From Symbiodinium microadriaticum (Eukaryota > Sar > Dinophyceae > Suessiales > Symbiodiniaceae): a stretch of DNA of 64,000 nucleotides. The notes beneath the pieces were generated by a model. The model ran no database searches. It saw only the letters and a list, made by a program, of their open reading frames with translations, and was not told the DNA's origin. The DNA lies in the NCBI GenBank assembly GCA_001939145.1, contig LSRX01000669.1, forward strand, positions 101,626 through 165,625, read 5' to 3'. Each line of letters begins with the position of its first letter. Position 1 is the first letter of the stretch. The translations under genes were made by a program, and so were the position numbers. Shown one piece after another: positions 51,671-60,639 of the stretch.

Positions 51671-51752
51671 GCAATGTCGTCCAGTTCGCCACTATCCCCA
51701 TGAACATCATCAATGTGCAGGCCATCATCGTGCTTCGACAAACAAAACCCAG
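51671..51752 (+). CDS. Candidate exon with consensus donor
   Basis: Directly right of the assembly gap; open as VVQFATIPMNIINVQA, then IIVLRQTKP, ending CCCAG|GTAAGA. A related 45-bp segment recurs at 52019-52064, which also allows a repeat rather than an exon. Confidence 0.35.
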
Positions 51753-51774
51753 GTAAGAACAGTACTTACACATC

Positions 51775-51801
51775 ATTTTCATCATCTTGTTCATCATCAT
51801 T

Positions 51802-51835
<34 letters not shown>

Positions 51836-51850
51836 CCATCATCACCGTCA
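51775..51850 (+). repeat. ATC trinucleotide array
   Basis: (ATC)n with TTC interruptions; codes His, Ser or Met runs by frame and is not a gene. Confidence 0.95.
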
Positions 51851-52149
51851 CAGTCATTGCTTTTGCTTTACGTTCCGTTTCAATACTCCAAAGCAGCTGT
51901 CAACGGACCTTAGTCGATTGGCAGACGCCAAGAACAAGAATACAATGGTGAAAAAAAACGAGGTCGGCTGCACAATTCGCATTCGGAAGGTTAGAAATCC
52001 AAAACTGGGGCCAGTGTTTTTGTGCCTCGACACACAAAACCCTGGCAAAAACTGTACTTTCTAAGCATCCAAAACAAACCTTTTCGTCACAACAGTGCAC
52101 ACAAACCCACGCTTCCCGCGTTTTTGCAAATCGTACCCATGGACCGTGC

Positions 52150-52400
52150 CCTAAACGCAAAGAAACCCTAAAACCTAACCCGTAAGCCCTAAACCTGTAA
52201 GCCCTAAACCCTAAATCCGTAAGCCCTAAACCCTAACCCCCAAAACCCGAAGACCCGAAGCGCCAAAGTCCCTAGGACCCCAAACCCTGCTTAAACAGCA
52301 CGCCACTAAAGCTCTAAACCAAAAGCCTCAAACTTGAGCAACCCAAAACCCCAACTTAACAACAACTCTAAGCCCTAAACTCCCAACCTAAATTAAAACC
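52150..52400 (+). repeat. CCCTAAA-type tract
   Basis: CCTGTAAGCCCTAAACCC units about 17-20 bp long at 52175-52240, then degenerate. Confidence 0.87.
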
Positions 52401-52436
52401 CTAACCCCCAAGAGCCCATGGACCCTTTGAGTTTCC

Positions 52437-52541
52437 CTAAGGGTCCATGTATTCAAACAGTATATAATTTGGCCTTAAAGGAGTCCCTATACAGGTACTT
52501 TGGGGCCGAAGTATATGCTATTTGGGTACATGGACCCTTAG
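52437..52541 (+). repeat. Hairpin family C, copy
   Basis: CTAAGGGTCCATGTATTCAA... and ...TATTTGGGTACATGGACCC; followed at 52542-52660 by the same TATGGTACCC block as 11760-11880. Confidence 0.87.
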
Positions 52542-52660
52542 GCAAAAGGAGACCCTAAACCCCCTAAAGCCCCGAATAGAATCCCTATAATATCCTAAAA
52601 CCCTAAACGCTTATGGTACCCTTATAGTACCCTTAAAGAAAAAACGGCTACATGGACCCT

Positions 52661-52765
52661 TACTTGCAGGTTCATGGGTAGTTATAAGTAGGGCTATAAG
52701 TCCCCTAATATGGACAGTTACCCTACTTATAACCCCACTTATAACTACCCATGAACCTCCAAGTA
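52661..52765 (+). repeat. Hairpin family B, copy
   Basis: TACTTGCAGGTTCATGGGTA and ...TACCCATGAACCTCCAAGTA, immediately after the family C composite. Confidence 0.88.
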
Positions 52766-52808
52766 CCCCTAAGCCCTAAATCCCTAAAACCCCTAAAGCC
52801 CCAAACCC

Positions 52809-52809
52809 N
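52809..52809. other. Single N at a duplicated join
   Basis: The base after this N starts a ~90-bp copy of 52680-52773 that is identical apart from one late base. This suggests two overlapping contigs joined with a minimal gap. Confidence 0.85.
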
Positions 52810-52895
52810 AGTTATAAGTAGGGCTATAAGTCCCCTAATATGGACAGTTACCCTACTTATAACCCCACTTATAACTACCCATGAACCTCCAAGTA
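52810..52895 (+). repeat. Hairpin family B, 5'-truncated duplicate
   Basis: Identical to 52680-52765. Probably an assembly duplicate, though a real tandem copy is possible. Confidence 0.85.
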
Positions 52896-52934
52896 CCCCT
52901 AAACCCTAAACCCCAAACCCTAAACCCTGCAACC

Positions 52935-53008
52935 CTAAAGCCCTAAACCCTAAACCCTTATGGTACCCTTATAGTACCCTTATAGAAAAGGCTACATGGA
53001 GCCTTAGG
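52935..53008 (+). repeat. TATGGTACCC block, third copy
   Basis: CTTATGGTACCCTTATAGTA...AAAAGGCTACATGG, as at 11826-11870 and 52611-52655. Confidence 0.8.
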
Positions 53009-53099
53009 GTTTGGGTGCCGCCTAGGCAGCCAGCTGGGTTCCCAGAGCTCCTTGCCTCCCTCTGGGGTGCGACCCTTGGTTTGGGGTGGAGTATAAAAA

Positions 53100-53200
53100 G
53101 AGTTGGGGTTTAGGGTTTAGGGTTTAGGGCCTATTGGGGCAAGTTTAGGGTTTAGGGTTAAGGGTTTAGGAGGGTTTAGGGCAAGTTTAGGGTTTAAAGG
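53100..53200 (+). repeat. TTTAGGG block
   Basis: GGGTTTAGGGTTTAGGG and GGGCAAGTTTAGGG units. Confidence 0.88.
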
Positions 53201-53549
53201 ACAAGACTAATGAGCAAAATTCTACTGTAGCATACCCGAAAGCCCAATTTTGTTTCTCAAGGTCCCTGTAGTAGGTTTTCGCTAGGCATGAGGTAAGGGG
53301 TTTGGTGTTCAGCATTTGCCTGAGCCGGTAGTCAGCATTTGCCTTATTCCTTGCCATGATTTTCGTTTATGTTTCCTGCAACAAAGTAGGTTTTCGATGC
53401 TACATACAGGCAGGCTTTGGGGTATTGAAGGGATCGTGATGTAGGGAGTGCGAATCCCAACACTCCAAGTAAACACTTATGTATGCCTACTAAGCTAAAC
53501 CCTGCAAATAGTAATGGTACCGGTTTCGGCCTATTTGGAGTAACAATAC

Positions 53550-53765
53550 CGTTCGTTAGATGTCCGTGATTATTTTTCACAACATTATGGTCGTGCCGAT
53601 GGAGCCGTGATCGTTGATAGGCATGGTGAGGATGAGGACGATGAGGATGACGAGGGTCATCATGCTCGTGGTTACAAGCAAGCAAGAAGGCAGTTTCAGA
53701 AAATGAAGGAACATAGTGCGAACCGTTCCAAAAGTTGGATATCCGCAAGAATTCCGGGCAAATAA
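53550..53765 (+). CDS. Candidate terminal exon, acidic/basic tail
   Basis: A 71-codon open stretch ending in TAA: RSLDVRDYFSQHYGRADG, then VIVDRHGEDEDDEDDEG, then a basic tail (KQARRQFQKMKEH...SARIPGK). It lacks an ATG, so it would be a 3'-terminal exon. The acidic-then-basic pattern suggests a nucleic-acid or nuclear protein, inference only. The minus strand is also open here. Confidence 0.38.
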   Translation, partial: RSLDVRDYFSQHYGRADGAVIVDRHGEDEDDEDDEGHHARGYKQARRQFQKMKEHSANRSKSWISARIPGK

Positions 53766-53831
53766 TTGTAGTCCCTCCAGGATTCTAGCCGGCTAATATA
53801 GAAGCCTAACTACTTACCAGGTTCCTCATCA

Positions 53832-53900
53832 TGCTTAAAGTAGAACATACTCCAAAACCCTCTGTTCGAATTACTGTATTAAGGCCCCTATATTAGCCAT
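53832..53900 (+). repeat. Family I single arm
   Basis: CTCCAAAACCCTCTGTTCGA...ATTAAGGCCCCTATATTAG, as the right arm at 35700-35739. Confidence 0.6.
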
Positions 53901-53979
53901 CTAGCCAAACCATGAACCCTGAAGCTCTGAATCCCTGAGCCGTGCAGTGCCCCCAAACCCTACGTACCCATTGATGCGC

Positions 53980-54112
53980 ACTTGCAAGTTCATGGGCAGC
54001 TATAAGTGACTATAAGTGGGGCTATCCGTAGGATAGCTATAGTATACTACAGTTTTAACCTGTACTAGAGGACTTCTAACCCTACATAAATTTCCCCATG
54101 AGCCTCCAGGTA
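53980..54112 (+). repeat. Hairpin family B, diverged copy
   Basis: ACTTGCAAGTTCATGGGCAG and ...CCCCATGAGCCTCCAGGTA, followed by a stray right arm at 54141-54163 (CTTCCCATGAACGTCCAAGT). Confidence 0.75.
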
Positions 54113-54340
54113 GAGTCTGTTCTGCAGTACAGGTCCTGATAAAACTTCCCATGAACGTCCAAGTGTCTGCGTTGCTGTGGAGGAGCTTAATTTAACTTAC
54201 CACCATGGGGATATATATATATATATACATAGATAGATTGATAATGATAGGGTTTCCTGGTTATAGAAATTGAGTTTCAGTTCCGTGACAGCAACCCAAG
54301 TATAGATCCCCATCAAACCCCCAAATCACCCGCTGCCCAG

Positions 54341-54393
54341 GTGCCAGAAGTGCCCGCCCGGCCACGCTTGGAAGGGACCTGCCGCCAATACAG
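54341..54393 (+). CDS. Candidate exon with CxxCPPG motif, both splice sites
   Basis: Acceptor ATCACCCGCTGCCCAG and donor AATACAG|GTAACA bound 53 bp open as CQKCPPGHAWKGPAAN. C-x2-CPPG is typical of Cys-rich ectodomain repeats (GCC2/GCC3, TNFR or EGF-like). Most likely one repeat of a large surface protein. Confidence 0.47.
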
Positions 54394-54437
54394 GTAACAG
54401 CACATTGTGCCGGGAATTCAATCATGAATTCTTTGTT

Positions 54438-54662
54438 CCGGTCATCTTGGCAATCTTGTCAGCTTGGTCATCTTGCTCGGCCACTGGTTAGTGGTTATGT
54501 TGGTCATCTCGGGCGGGGGCAAGATGACCATGTCATCTTGCAATCTTGTTCATCCTGCCCCACTTTCCCCACTAGTCCGAGATGACCAAGGTGACATGGT
54601 TAGATTGACCCCCGGCCTTCAAGTCAAGTGGGGCAAGATGACCAAGATATCAGGTCATCTTG
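54438..54662. repeat. GTCATCTTG / CAAGATGAC cluster
   Basis: At least seven near-copies of GGTCATCTTG in both orientations (for example 54440, 54467, 54530, 54653 forward; 54510, 54578, 54633 inverse) in 225 bp free of telomere-like words. The arms could fold into several hairpins. Confidence 0.8.
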
Positions 54663-54716
54663 CGCAAATAATTGTTCTAAATCCCCGGCATACTGAGATA
54701 ATATTATAAACGTAAA

Positions 54717-54855
54717 AGTAATCGTAGTAGTACTAGTATCAGTAGTAGTAATGGTAATGGAATAGCAGCAGCAACAGTAATACTAACGGTAGTAGTAACA
54801 GCAATAGTAATCGTACTAGTAGTAGTTAACAGTAGTAGCAGCAGTAATAATATAG
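54717..54855 (+). repeat. AGTAGT/AGCAGT trinucleotide-like tract
   Basis: GTAGTAGTACTAGTATCAGT and variants; imperfect GTA/GCA repeats. Confidence 0.88.
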
Positions 54856-54944
54856 CAATCAACCCTAAACCCCAACATTTTTTTTTGCTGAGGGAACCTG
54901 AAACCACAAGCAAGACCCACACGACCTCCCCAGGCCTGCAGCCC

Positions 54945-55262
54945 GTAAGGGTTTACAGGGTTTACAGGGCTTATAGGGTTCATAGGGTTTAGGGCTTACA
55001 CGGCTTATAGGGTTTATAGGTTTCATGTGGCTTAGGGTTTAGGGTTTACAGGGCTAGGGTTTATACGGCTTATAGGGTTCACAGGGTTTAGGGTTTAGGG
55101 TTTATTGGGCTTATAGGGCTTACAGGTCTTGTAGGGTTTTTTGGGGCTGATAGGGTATACAGGGTGTATAGGGTGTTTAGGGATTTAGGGTTTACAAGGT
55201 TTGGGTTGAGGGTTTCTGGGGTTCAGGGTTTAGGGCTCATAGGGTTTATATGTTTAGAGTTT
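54945..55262 (+). repeat. GGGTTTATAGGG / GGGCTTATAGGG array
   Basis: Over 300 bp of telomere-like units with CA and TATA insertions. Confidence 0.9.
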
Positions 55263-55288
55263 TTACTGAGCCCTAAACTCTTGGCCAG

Positions 55289-55358
55289 GTTGGCCGTGTG
55301 CGAGGACCTCGTCGTTCCTGTCGGCACAGAGCTGATGCCTCAGCCCGGCGAGGAAGAC
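55289..55358 (+). CDS. Candidate exon island
   Basis: Acceptor ACTCTTGGCCAG, then LAVCEDLVVPVGTELMPQ, then PGEED|GTGGGC. A hairpin repeat (55364-55452) starts inside the putative intron. Product unknown. Confidence 0.43.
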
Positions 55359-55363
55359 GTGGG

Positions 55364-55452
55364 CGGTTCTCTAAATTTGGGTCCCCTTTTAGGGCTCCTT
55401 TTTTAAGTGTGCCGTACTATACTGGGATCCTAATTTAGAGAACTACCCATGT
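55364..55452 (+). repeat. Hairpin family H, copy 5
   Basis: CGGTTCTCTAAATTTGGGTC pairs with GGGATCCTAATTTAGAGAAC; the clearest arms of the family, loop AGTGTGCCGTACTATA. Confidence 0.82.
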
Positions 55453-55479
55453 GGGGTCATGTTTCCGGTGTGTTGATGT

Positions 55480-55650
55480 TCTCCTAAACCCAAAAAAACC
55501 CTAAACCTTCAACGCGAATCTCTAAACCCAGAAAGTTTTCTCCTAAACCCTATAAAGAGTATATAAACCCTAAACTCTAGACCCTAAAAACAACCTAAAC
55601 CTTAAACCCTAAACCCAAAATAAACCCTACGTTGCGAACCCTTAAAGGAG
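55480..55650 (+). repeat. C-rich telomere-like tract
   Basis: AACCCTAAACCTTCAACG and TATAAACCCTAAACTC units. Confidence 0.82.
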
Positions 55651-56220
55651 CTTGGTCAAAGTTGCCATTCAAAAACCACGGGCCCTTTTTTGGGAGGCTC
55701 TGTTGATGATTTTTCTAGGGCTCAGAGAAAAGTTTCCTCTTCAAAGTCGAGCCTGCGATGTCGAAGCACCCGGGTTACGGCCTTCTGGGCTTCAAGGTTT
55801 TTGGGGCCTTTCCCTTAGCATCAAAATAGCCCAAAAGCCTTATATAATCGGGTCTTGGGGCCCAAAAGCCTTAAAATATGAGTCCTTCGATGCTAAGGGT
55901 TTGGGGTTTAGGATTTAAAGACAGAGATGGGGGGCCCTAGAGCTGAGGGGTGTGGAAGTTGTAGGGAGTAGGGTTTCGGGGCTTAGGGTTTTGTGGGTTT
56001 TTTTGTGATTCTTATAGACCCTAAGCCCCTTTTTATACGGGCTTTTTTGCTATTCTTATAAACCCTGAACCCCATGTATGGGATTCTAGAGTTCGATTGC
56101 CTTGGCTCTCTTCGGGTTGGATGCGCGGACTAAACCGCCCGGAATCTTTCTTGCTTTTTCTGGGGAGGTTAGAAGCTTCACTTCGGGGTTGAGAAGTGAG
56201 CCGAGTTATGGGCAGGGTTT
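55651..56220. other. No gene recognised
   Basis: Includes an imperfect inverted pair, CCCTTAGCATC...GCCTTATATAAT and ATGAGTCCTTCGATGCTAAGGG (about 55812-55900). An 88-codon frame at 55652-55918 spans it and is not called. Confidence 0.45.
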
Positions 56221-56261
56221 AGGACCCTAGTTAAACCCTAGTCCCTAAGCCCTAACTTCAG

Positions 56262-56348
56262 ATTGTTGGCTTCCAGAGAGTCCCAAGACCCCGATGGTGC
56301 ACGGGGACAACGGAAACGGTGTGATTGTGAACAGCTTCCATGTTCACG
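56262..56348 (+). CDS. Candidate exon with both splice sites
   Basis: Acceptor CCTAACTTCAG (its C-rich tract is telomere-like) and donor TTCACG|GTAAAG bound 87 bp open as CWLPESPKTPMVHGDNG, then NGVIVNSFHVH. Product unknown. Confidence 0.46.
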
Positions 56349-56525
56349 GTAAAGGCTTCGAAGCCTTACGAGTTGGCTGCTCATCAAAGAAGCTTCCGAA
56401 CATGGTTGATGCATGATCATACGTGCATCATGAGCAAAGCTAGCTATTGTGAGCACAGAAGTCTTCAGATTCGTGTCCGAAAGACCACACTTTCAACCGT
56501 TCAGTCAGACATAAGCCCTATCTGT

Positions 56526-56629
56526 AAGGGTCCATGTGCCCAATTAGTATATACTTTGACCCCAAAGTACCTATATAGAGACGGCTTTAAGGCTAAGGTA
56601 TATACTATTTGGGTACACGGACCCTGAGG
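56526..56629 (+). repeat. Hairpin family C, copy
   Basis: AAGGGTCCATGTGCCCAATT...GTATATACTTTG and GGTATATACTATTTGGGTAC...ACGGACCCTGAGGG. Confidence 0.85.
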
Positions 56630-57240
56630 GTATCAGGCCTAAAGCTTTATCCCAAGCTCAGAACTGCGATTCCTGCACCATGAAGCTCTGAACTCTACCC
56701 TCTTAAACCCTGAAAGCCGGAAATGCATGAAATGCCAGGCTCCCGGAAGGCTTCTCTAAAGTCCGCAACCAGATACATATGGAAGACTCACGACTGACCC
56801 ATATGTATATGTTAGGGTTCCTTGTTAGAGAACTGTAGTATCATTCAACATAGCAGTTAGGAAACCTATGATGAAAGCCCGCAGATTACCCTTTGGAAAT
56901 CTGAGGCCTCCCACCCCTACATGCTTAGGCCCCCAAGAGACAGAGATGCCAACAGCCTCGGGAATCGATGAGGTGTGTGCTGTTTCTGCCGAACCTAGCT
57001 GATGCCACGGGCCAAGAGGCCCGCTTACGGTATAGGGATCAAGGGGGTGAGCGGGTTTGAGTTTTGGGGCGTTGGGTGTGGGGCTTTACGGTTTGAGGAT
57101 GATGCAGGTTTTTGTGATGGCCGCTCCGATGGTAGGAATCAGGTGCAAGCTTCTAGGCTCTGGAATTAGGCTAAAATACAGTGGACTTCGGATGCTGTGA
57201 TTGATGTGGCCTGCCCGATTGAAACCGTTCTGCCCAAGAA
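56630..57240. other. No gene recognised
   Basis: Contains the pair AGATACATATGGAAGACTC / GACCCATATGTATATG (56770-56812), a small hairpin; otherwise unique. Confidence 0.4.
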
Positions 57241-57252
57241 GAAGCTTTAAAC

Positions 57253-57362
57253 CTCTGTAGCCCCGCGACGTGGCGCAGGTATCCGTGGATGATCACCGGG
57301 GCGTCAGCGTCTTCAAGGCAACGTGAAAGAACTTCAGGATTGAAGCTGCCCAGAGAGTCCAA
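57253..57362 (-). CDS. Candidate minus-strand exon
   Basis: On the minus strand, after GCCGCAAG, open as LDSLGSFNPEVLSRCLED, then ADAPVIIHGYLRHVAGLQ, ending CAGAG|GTTTAA. Long, complex and protein-like; product unknown. Confidence 0.45.
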
Positions 57363-57390
57363 CTTGCGGCTTATTCCCAGGTAGTATTAG

Positions 57391-57492
57391 GGAGACCCCT
57401 TAAAAGGGGCCCCTTCTTCACCCTACTTCTGGCTCTCTTAAACGGGACCTTATTGAGAGGGTCTATAGACCTGCAAGGGTCGCCCTAATCCT
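57391..57492 (+). repeat. Dispersed repeat family L, copy 2
   Basis: GGAGACCCCTTAAAAGGGGC...CTACTTCTGGCT...ACCTTATTGAGAGGGTCTAT, as at 25131. Confidence 0.8.
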
Positions 57493-57819
57493 TCTTAACC
57501 CTATACCCTAAACCCCTCAAATAGTATGATCCAAGGCACATTCCTTGATGACCGCACGTTGGGCTCTCTGGTGACAGGCTTTGGTCCTACTGAATTGGTA
57601 AGGTAGTTAATTGGGGGGGGTTGTTTTTTGTTCCTGAGGGGAGTAGAGCACCTAAGCCCGACACCTTAGCTCCTATACGGCCTATACTGCCGACACTAGT
57701 ATAGATCCTCAACCCCAAACCCTAAACCCCGACCCTCGACAACCCTGATGAAGTACAGGTTCAAGAAGCCAACCCGTTGGCTCCAAGGCTCCACCAGCCA
57801 ACAGGAAAGAACCAAATTA

Positions 57820-57943
57820 CTGGGTTTTGGTTAAGGGATTTAATTTCGGTTACCCTAATAAGGAAGCCCTATTATTTACTATAGATTACTATAGATCTCT
57901 ATTACGGTAACTTAAATAAAATCCCTTAAGAAGAACCCAAATT
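57820..57943 (+). repeat. Hairpin family J, longest copy
   Basis: TGGGTTTTGGTTAAGGGATT...TTACCCTAATAAGG pairs with ATTACGGTAACTTAAATAAA...ATCCCTTAAGAAGAACCC. Confidence 0.82.
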
Positions 57944-58034
57944 AGGGTTTTCGGCTCCCAAACTTATGCCGAGGAGCAGGTCGAAATTGGATGCTACAGG
58001 TGGAAATTAACCTACGGAAGACAATGATATACTA

Positions 58035-58142
58035 CCCTAAGGGTCCATGTACCCAAATAGATATACTTTGGCCTTAAAGTAATCCCCATATAGGTACTTT
58101 GGGGCCAATGTATATACTATTTGGGTACATGGACCCTTAGGG
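58035..58142 (+). repeat. Hairpin family C, best copy
   Basis: CCCTAAGGGTCCATGTACCC...AAATAGATATACTTTGG pairs with CCAATGTATATACTATTTGG...GTACATGGACCCTTAGGG; arms nearly perfect over 40 bp. Confidence 0.92.
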
Positions 58143-58159
58143 CTATTGGGGCTTTACCT

Positions 58160-58252
58160 ATGCTATTTGGGGGATTCCTTACTATATTAGTGGTATCATA
58201 TGTCATATACCCCAAAACCCTATTCTAGTTATTATGGCCCCTACATTACCCC
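58160..58252 (+). repeat. Family I, partial copy
   Basis: CTATTTGGGGGATTCCTTAC...CATATACCCCAAAACCCTAT...TATGGCCCCTACATTA; left arm missing. Confidence 0.65.
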
Positions 58253-58305
58253 GAAATCTTCTTCATTATGCTTGGTGTTTGGAAAGCCTTCTGTCAGGCT
58301 CGCTT

Positions 58306-58373
58306 TGCCAAGACGCCGAAGCAGGTGCTTCGGGGTGGAGCTCATTCCCTACGCACGAAGTGTACCCCTAGTG
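58306..58373 (+). CDS. Possible C-terminal exon
   Basis: After CTTCTGTCAG, open as SLCQDAEAGASGWSSFP, then THEVYP and TAG. Other frames are open too. Confidence 0.25.
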
Positions 58374-58579
58374 CTTCGGGTTTGGGGTGGTGTATGTTCT
58401 GGTCTCCTGGCTCGGAATTTTGAGTTCAGGGTCTGGGGCTGTATACGGCAGAGGAGGTTGGGGTCGACAGCGCTTCATAAAGGGTCGAAGAGTCCATGAT
58501 GTGGGCGTTGAAGGTTTTGGGTTTGGGTGTTGGCCCACATGGTGGTTGTTGGACTGGGCCTCATGCGCCAGGAGTCGGA

Positions 58580-58687
58580 CTACTACAGGGGCCTTAACAA
58601 TTAGGATAGGGTTTGGGGGTATATTATGCTATAACTTTAATAAGGAACCCCAAAAACCCTATTCCAATTACTAAGGCCCCTAGATTA
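58580..58687 (+). repeat. Hairpin family I, full copy
   Basis: CTACAGGGGCCTTAACAATT...AGGATAGGGTTT pairs with AAACCCTATTCCAATTACTA...AGGCCCCTAG. Confidence 0.85.
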
Positions 58688-58749
58688 CTGATCTTTCCCG
58701 GGAGGGTCTGGCTGTTGGAAGTCCTTCTCTGCCAGATAAGATCCCAACG

Positions 58750-58842
58750 GGTTCCAGGTACTGGTATGGGGGATACTTTCCCAAATCATAATAGTAATTC
58801 CTAATATAGAAACCCTACATTCTACTATATAGGTACTTAGGA
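58750..58842 (+). repeat. Family K, copy 1
   Basis: GGGTTCCAGGTACTGGTATG...CCCAAATCATAATAGTAATT...AGTAGTAGAATG-type end (TTCTACTATATAGGTACTTA). Inverse copy at 59956. Confidence 0.8.
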
Positions 58843-58849
58843 CAATTTG

Positions 58850-58972
58850 GGGATACAAGTCCAGGCGGCCACCAACAAGAATCGACACAGGCAGCATCTT
58901 TTCATATCTGGCACGGATTTCGGCTGTATCGTGGGCTTCGGGAGCAAAAGCCATTGATGAATCTTCCGCTCC
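58850..58972 (-). CDS. Candidate minus-strand exon
   Basis: On the minus strand, after TTCTGCAAG, open as GAEDSSMAFAPEAHDT, then AEIRARYEKMLPVSILVGG, then RLDLYPQIV. Very protein-like. Its 3' end runs into hairpin family K (58750-58842); donor not obvious. Confidence 0.42.
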
Positions 58973-59050
58973 CTTGCAGAAGCTAGCGTTTGCTTTTTTT
59001 CGATGTTACTGTCCTGGGCACGGTGGCAGGGGCTCTATCGGACTTGGCAG

Positions 59051-59221
59051 GCGTGACAGCATGCCGAAAGGTTCCTTCTATTGTCATTCTTCTGTTGACA
59101 ATCTATGAGGCTGACCTCCTGCACTGGATTCATGTGGTGGTTACGATCAGCTGCGATATCCGTCAATCATCCTGGATTTATACGCGAAACTTAGCATTCA
59201 CACCGGAGCTCGCCGATTGGG
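59051..59221 (+). CDS. Candidate exon (171 bp)
   Basis: Acceptor ATCGGACTTGGCAG, then VTACRKVPSIVILLLTIYE, then DLLHWIHVVVTISCD and NLAFTPELADW, to G|GTTTGT. Hydrophobic core segments suggest a membrane or beta-rich protein. Open frame also extends upstream (FDVTVLGTVAG). Confidence 0.42.
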
Positions 59222-59595
59222 GTTTGTAGGCATCTACCAGGATGCTCATCGTCCATGTCATAAGGCTTCCATGAAGGTTCTTTGACGGTTCTACAGAGCT
59301 TCCATTTGCCTAAGTTTCCCATAGGGGCTTTATGACCGTTCAAATTTCTCTATCGGGAGGATAACCATCCCCCCGCCCCCAAAATGTATTCAAAGCTTCC
59401 AAGCACCCAAATTGTAGGCTTCAGGTACCAAGCCTCTCACAATACTGTGTTTGAAGTACCCTAAACTTAACCCTAGACCCCTAAACCCTAACTCCTAAAC
59501 CCTAAACTTAACCCTAAGCCCCTACACCCTAAATCCTCGGCCTTGAAGACCCAAAAGCTTGGGTATTTGGAGAACCCAGGTCCCAGTGAAACACC
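59222..59595. other. Degenerate repeats, no gene
   Basis: GGTTCTTTGACGGTTC and GCTTCCAT words, then CCCTAAACTTAACCCTA at about 59458-59535 (unit seen twice). Confidence 0.55.
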
Positions 59596-59695
59596 TACTT
59601 GGAGGTTCATGGGTAGTTATAAGTTATAAGTAGGGTAACTATCCATATTAGGAGACTTATAACCCTACTTATAACTACCCATGAACCTCTAAGTA
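59596..59695 (+). repeat. Hairpin family B, copy
   Basis: TACTTGGAGGTTCATGGGTA and ...TACCCATGAACCTCTAAGTA; arms over 30 bp. Confidence 0.88.
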
Positions 59696-59955
59696 TGTCC
59701 GATCAACATGGCCCAACTTCTTCCCAGCATTCAGCTTTAATGCGGGGCGTGGGTTCCTGAGCAGCACTCTTTGCTGTTCCCTTGTGTCTGTTAATCTGTG
59801 GGCATTTAAGACGGCTTCGGGATGAGGGTTTGGGGCTTACGGGTATTTAAGGCTTAAGGTTTTAGGGTTGAAATCATGGTGAAGGGTTCAACGTTGGGGT
59901 TTTAGGGCTTTTTGGGGGTTTAGAGCAGAGGGTTTAGGGCTTATAGTGCTATGCC

Positions 59956-60059
59956 AAAGGGTCCGAAGTACCTATATAGTAGAATGCAAGGTTTCTATAT
60001 TAGGAATTATGATTATGATTTGGGAAAGTATCCCCCCATACCGGTACCTGGGACCCTTT
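59956..60059 (-). repeat. Family K, copy 2 (inverted relative to copy 1)
   Basis: AAAGGGTCCGAAGTACCTAT...AGTAGAATGCAAGGTTTCTA...TTTGGGAAAGTATCCCCCCA...GGTACCTGG, the reverse complement of 58750-58842 with substitutions. Confidence 0.8.
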
Positions 60060-60394
60060 GGGTAAAGGGTTTAGGGCCGAGGGACATATGAGCCATCATC
60101 CCTCAGTCGCTAAAGGGACCCCGTACCAGGAAGACGAAGCTTCTTCAAGAACCCCTTTACTGGGAGCCCTGCAAAAAGCCTGACAGACCCCCTTAAGCCT
60201 AAGTTTGGTGGGGCTCAGTGCCATTGAAACCTTAAGCCCTAAACCTAAAACCCTAAACCCTAAACAGCCCAAAGCCTGTTTACATTTCTTTGTAGCCTAT
60301 AAAGCCTCTTTTGTAGCCCATTAAAGCATCCTTGAAGAACCCTAAACTGGAAGCTTTTTCCATGCACTGCAAAAACAACATTGGAGTCTTCGAA
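60060..60394. other. Degenerate C-rich repeats, no gene
   Basis: Scattered CCTAAACCC and GTAGCCTATAAAGCCTC words (the latter twice, near 60290 and 60312). Confidence 0.55.
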
Positions 60395-60512
60395 TACACC
60401 CTCTATACCCTAAACCCTGAACCCTAAACCCCTGAAATCTAAACCCTCAACCCCTAAACCCCTAAACCCTGAACCCCCAAACCCTAAGCCCCTAAACCCC
60501 TAAACCCTAAAC
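60395..60512 (+). repeat. CCCTAAA array
   Basis: AACCCTGAACCCTAAACCCC units left of the island at 60535. Confidence 0.9.
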
Positions 60513-60534
60513 CCCCTTCTATACAAGCCGTCAG

Positions 60535-60579
60535 GATAGTGTGCGCCTCTCCCTGTTGAGCCCGGCGCCCGCGTTGTAG
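60535..60579 (+). CDS. Possible terminal exon
   Basis: After CAAGCCGTCAG, open as DSVRLSLLSPAPAL then TAG. Flanked by CCCTAAA on the left and TTTAGGG on the right. Confidence 0.27.
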   Translation, partial: DSVRLSLLSPAPAL

Positions 60580-60639
60580 GATTCTGGCGGCTTTTGCCTG
60601 AAGGTTTGTTGCATTTCAGTGTGGTTCTTATAATATGAT

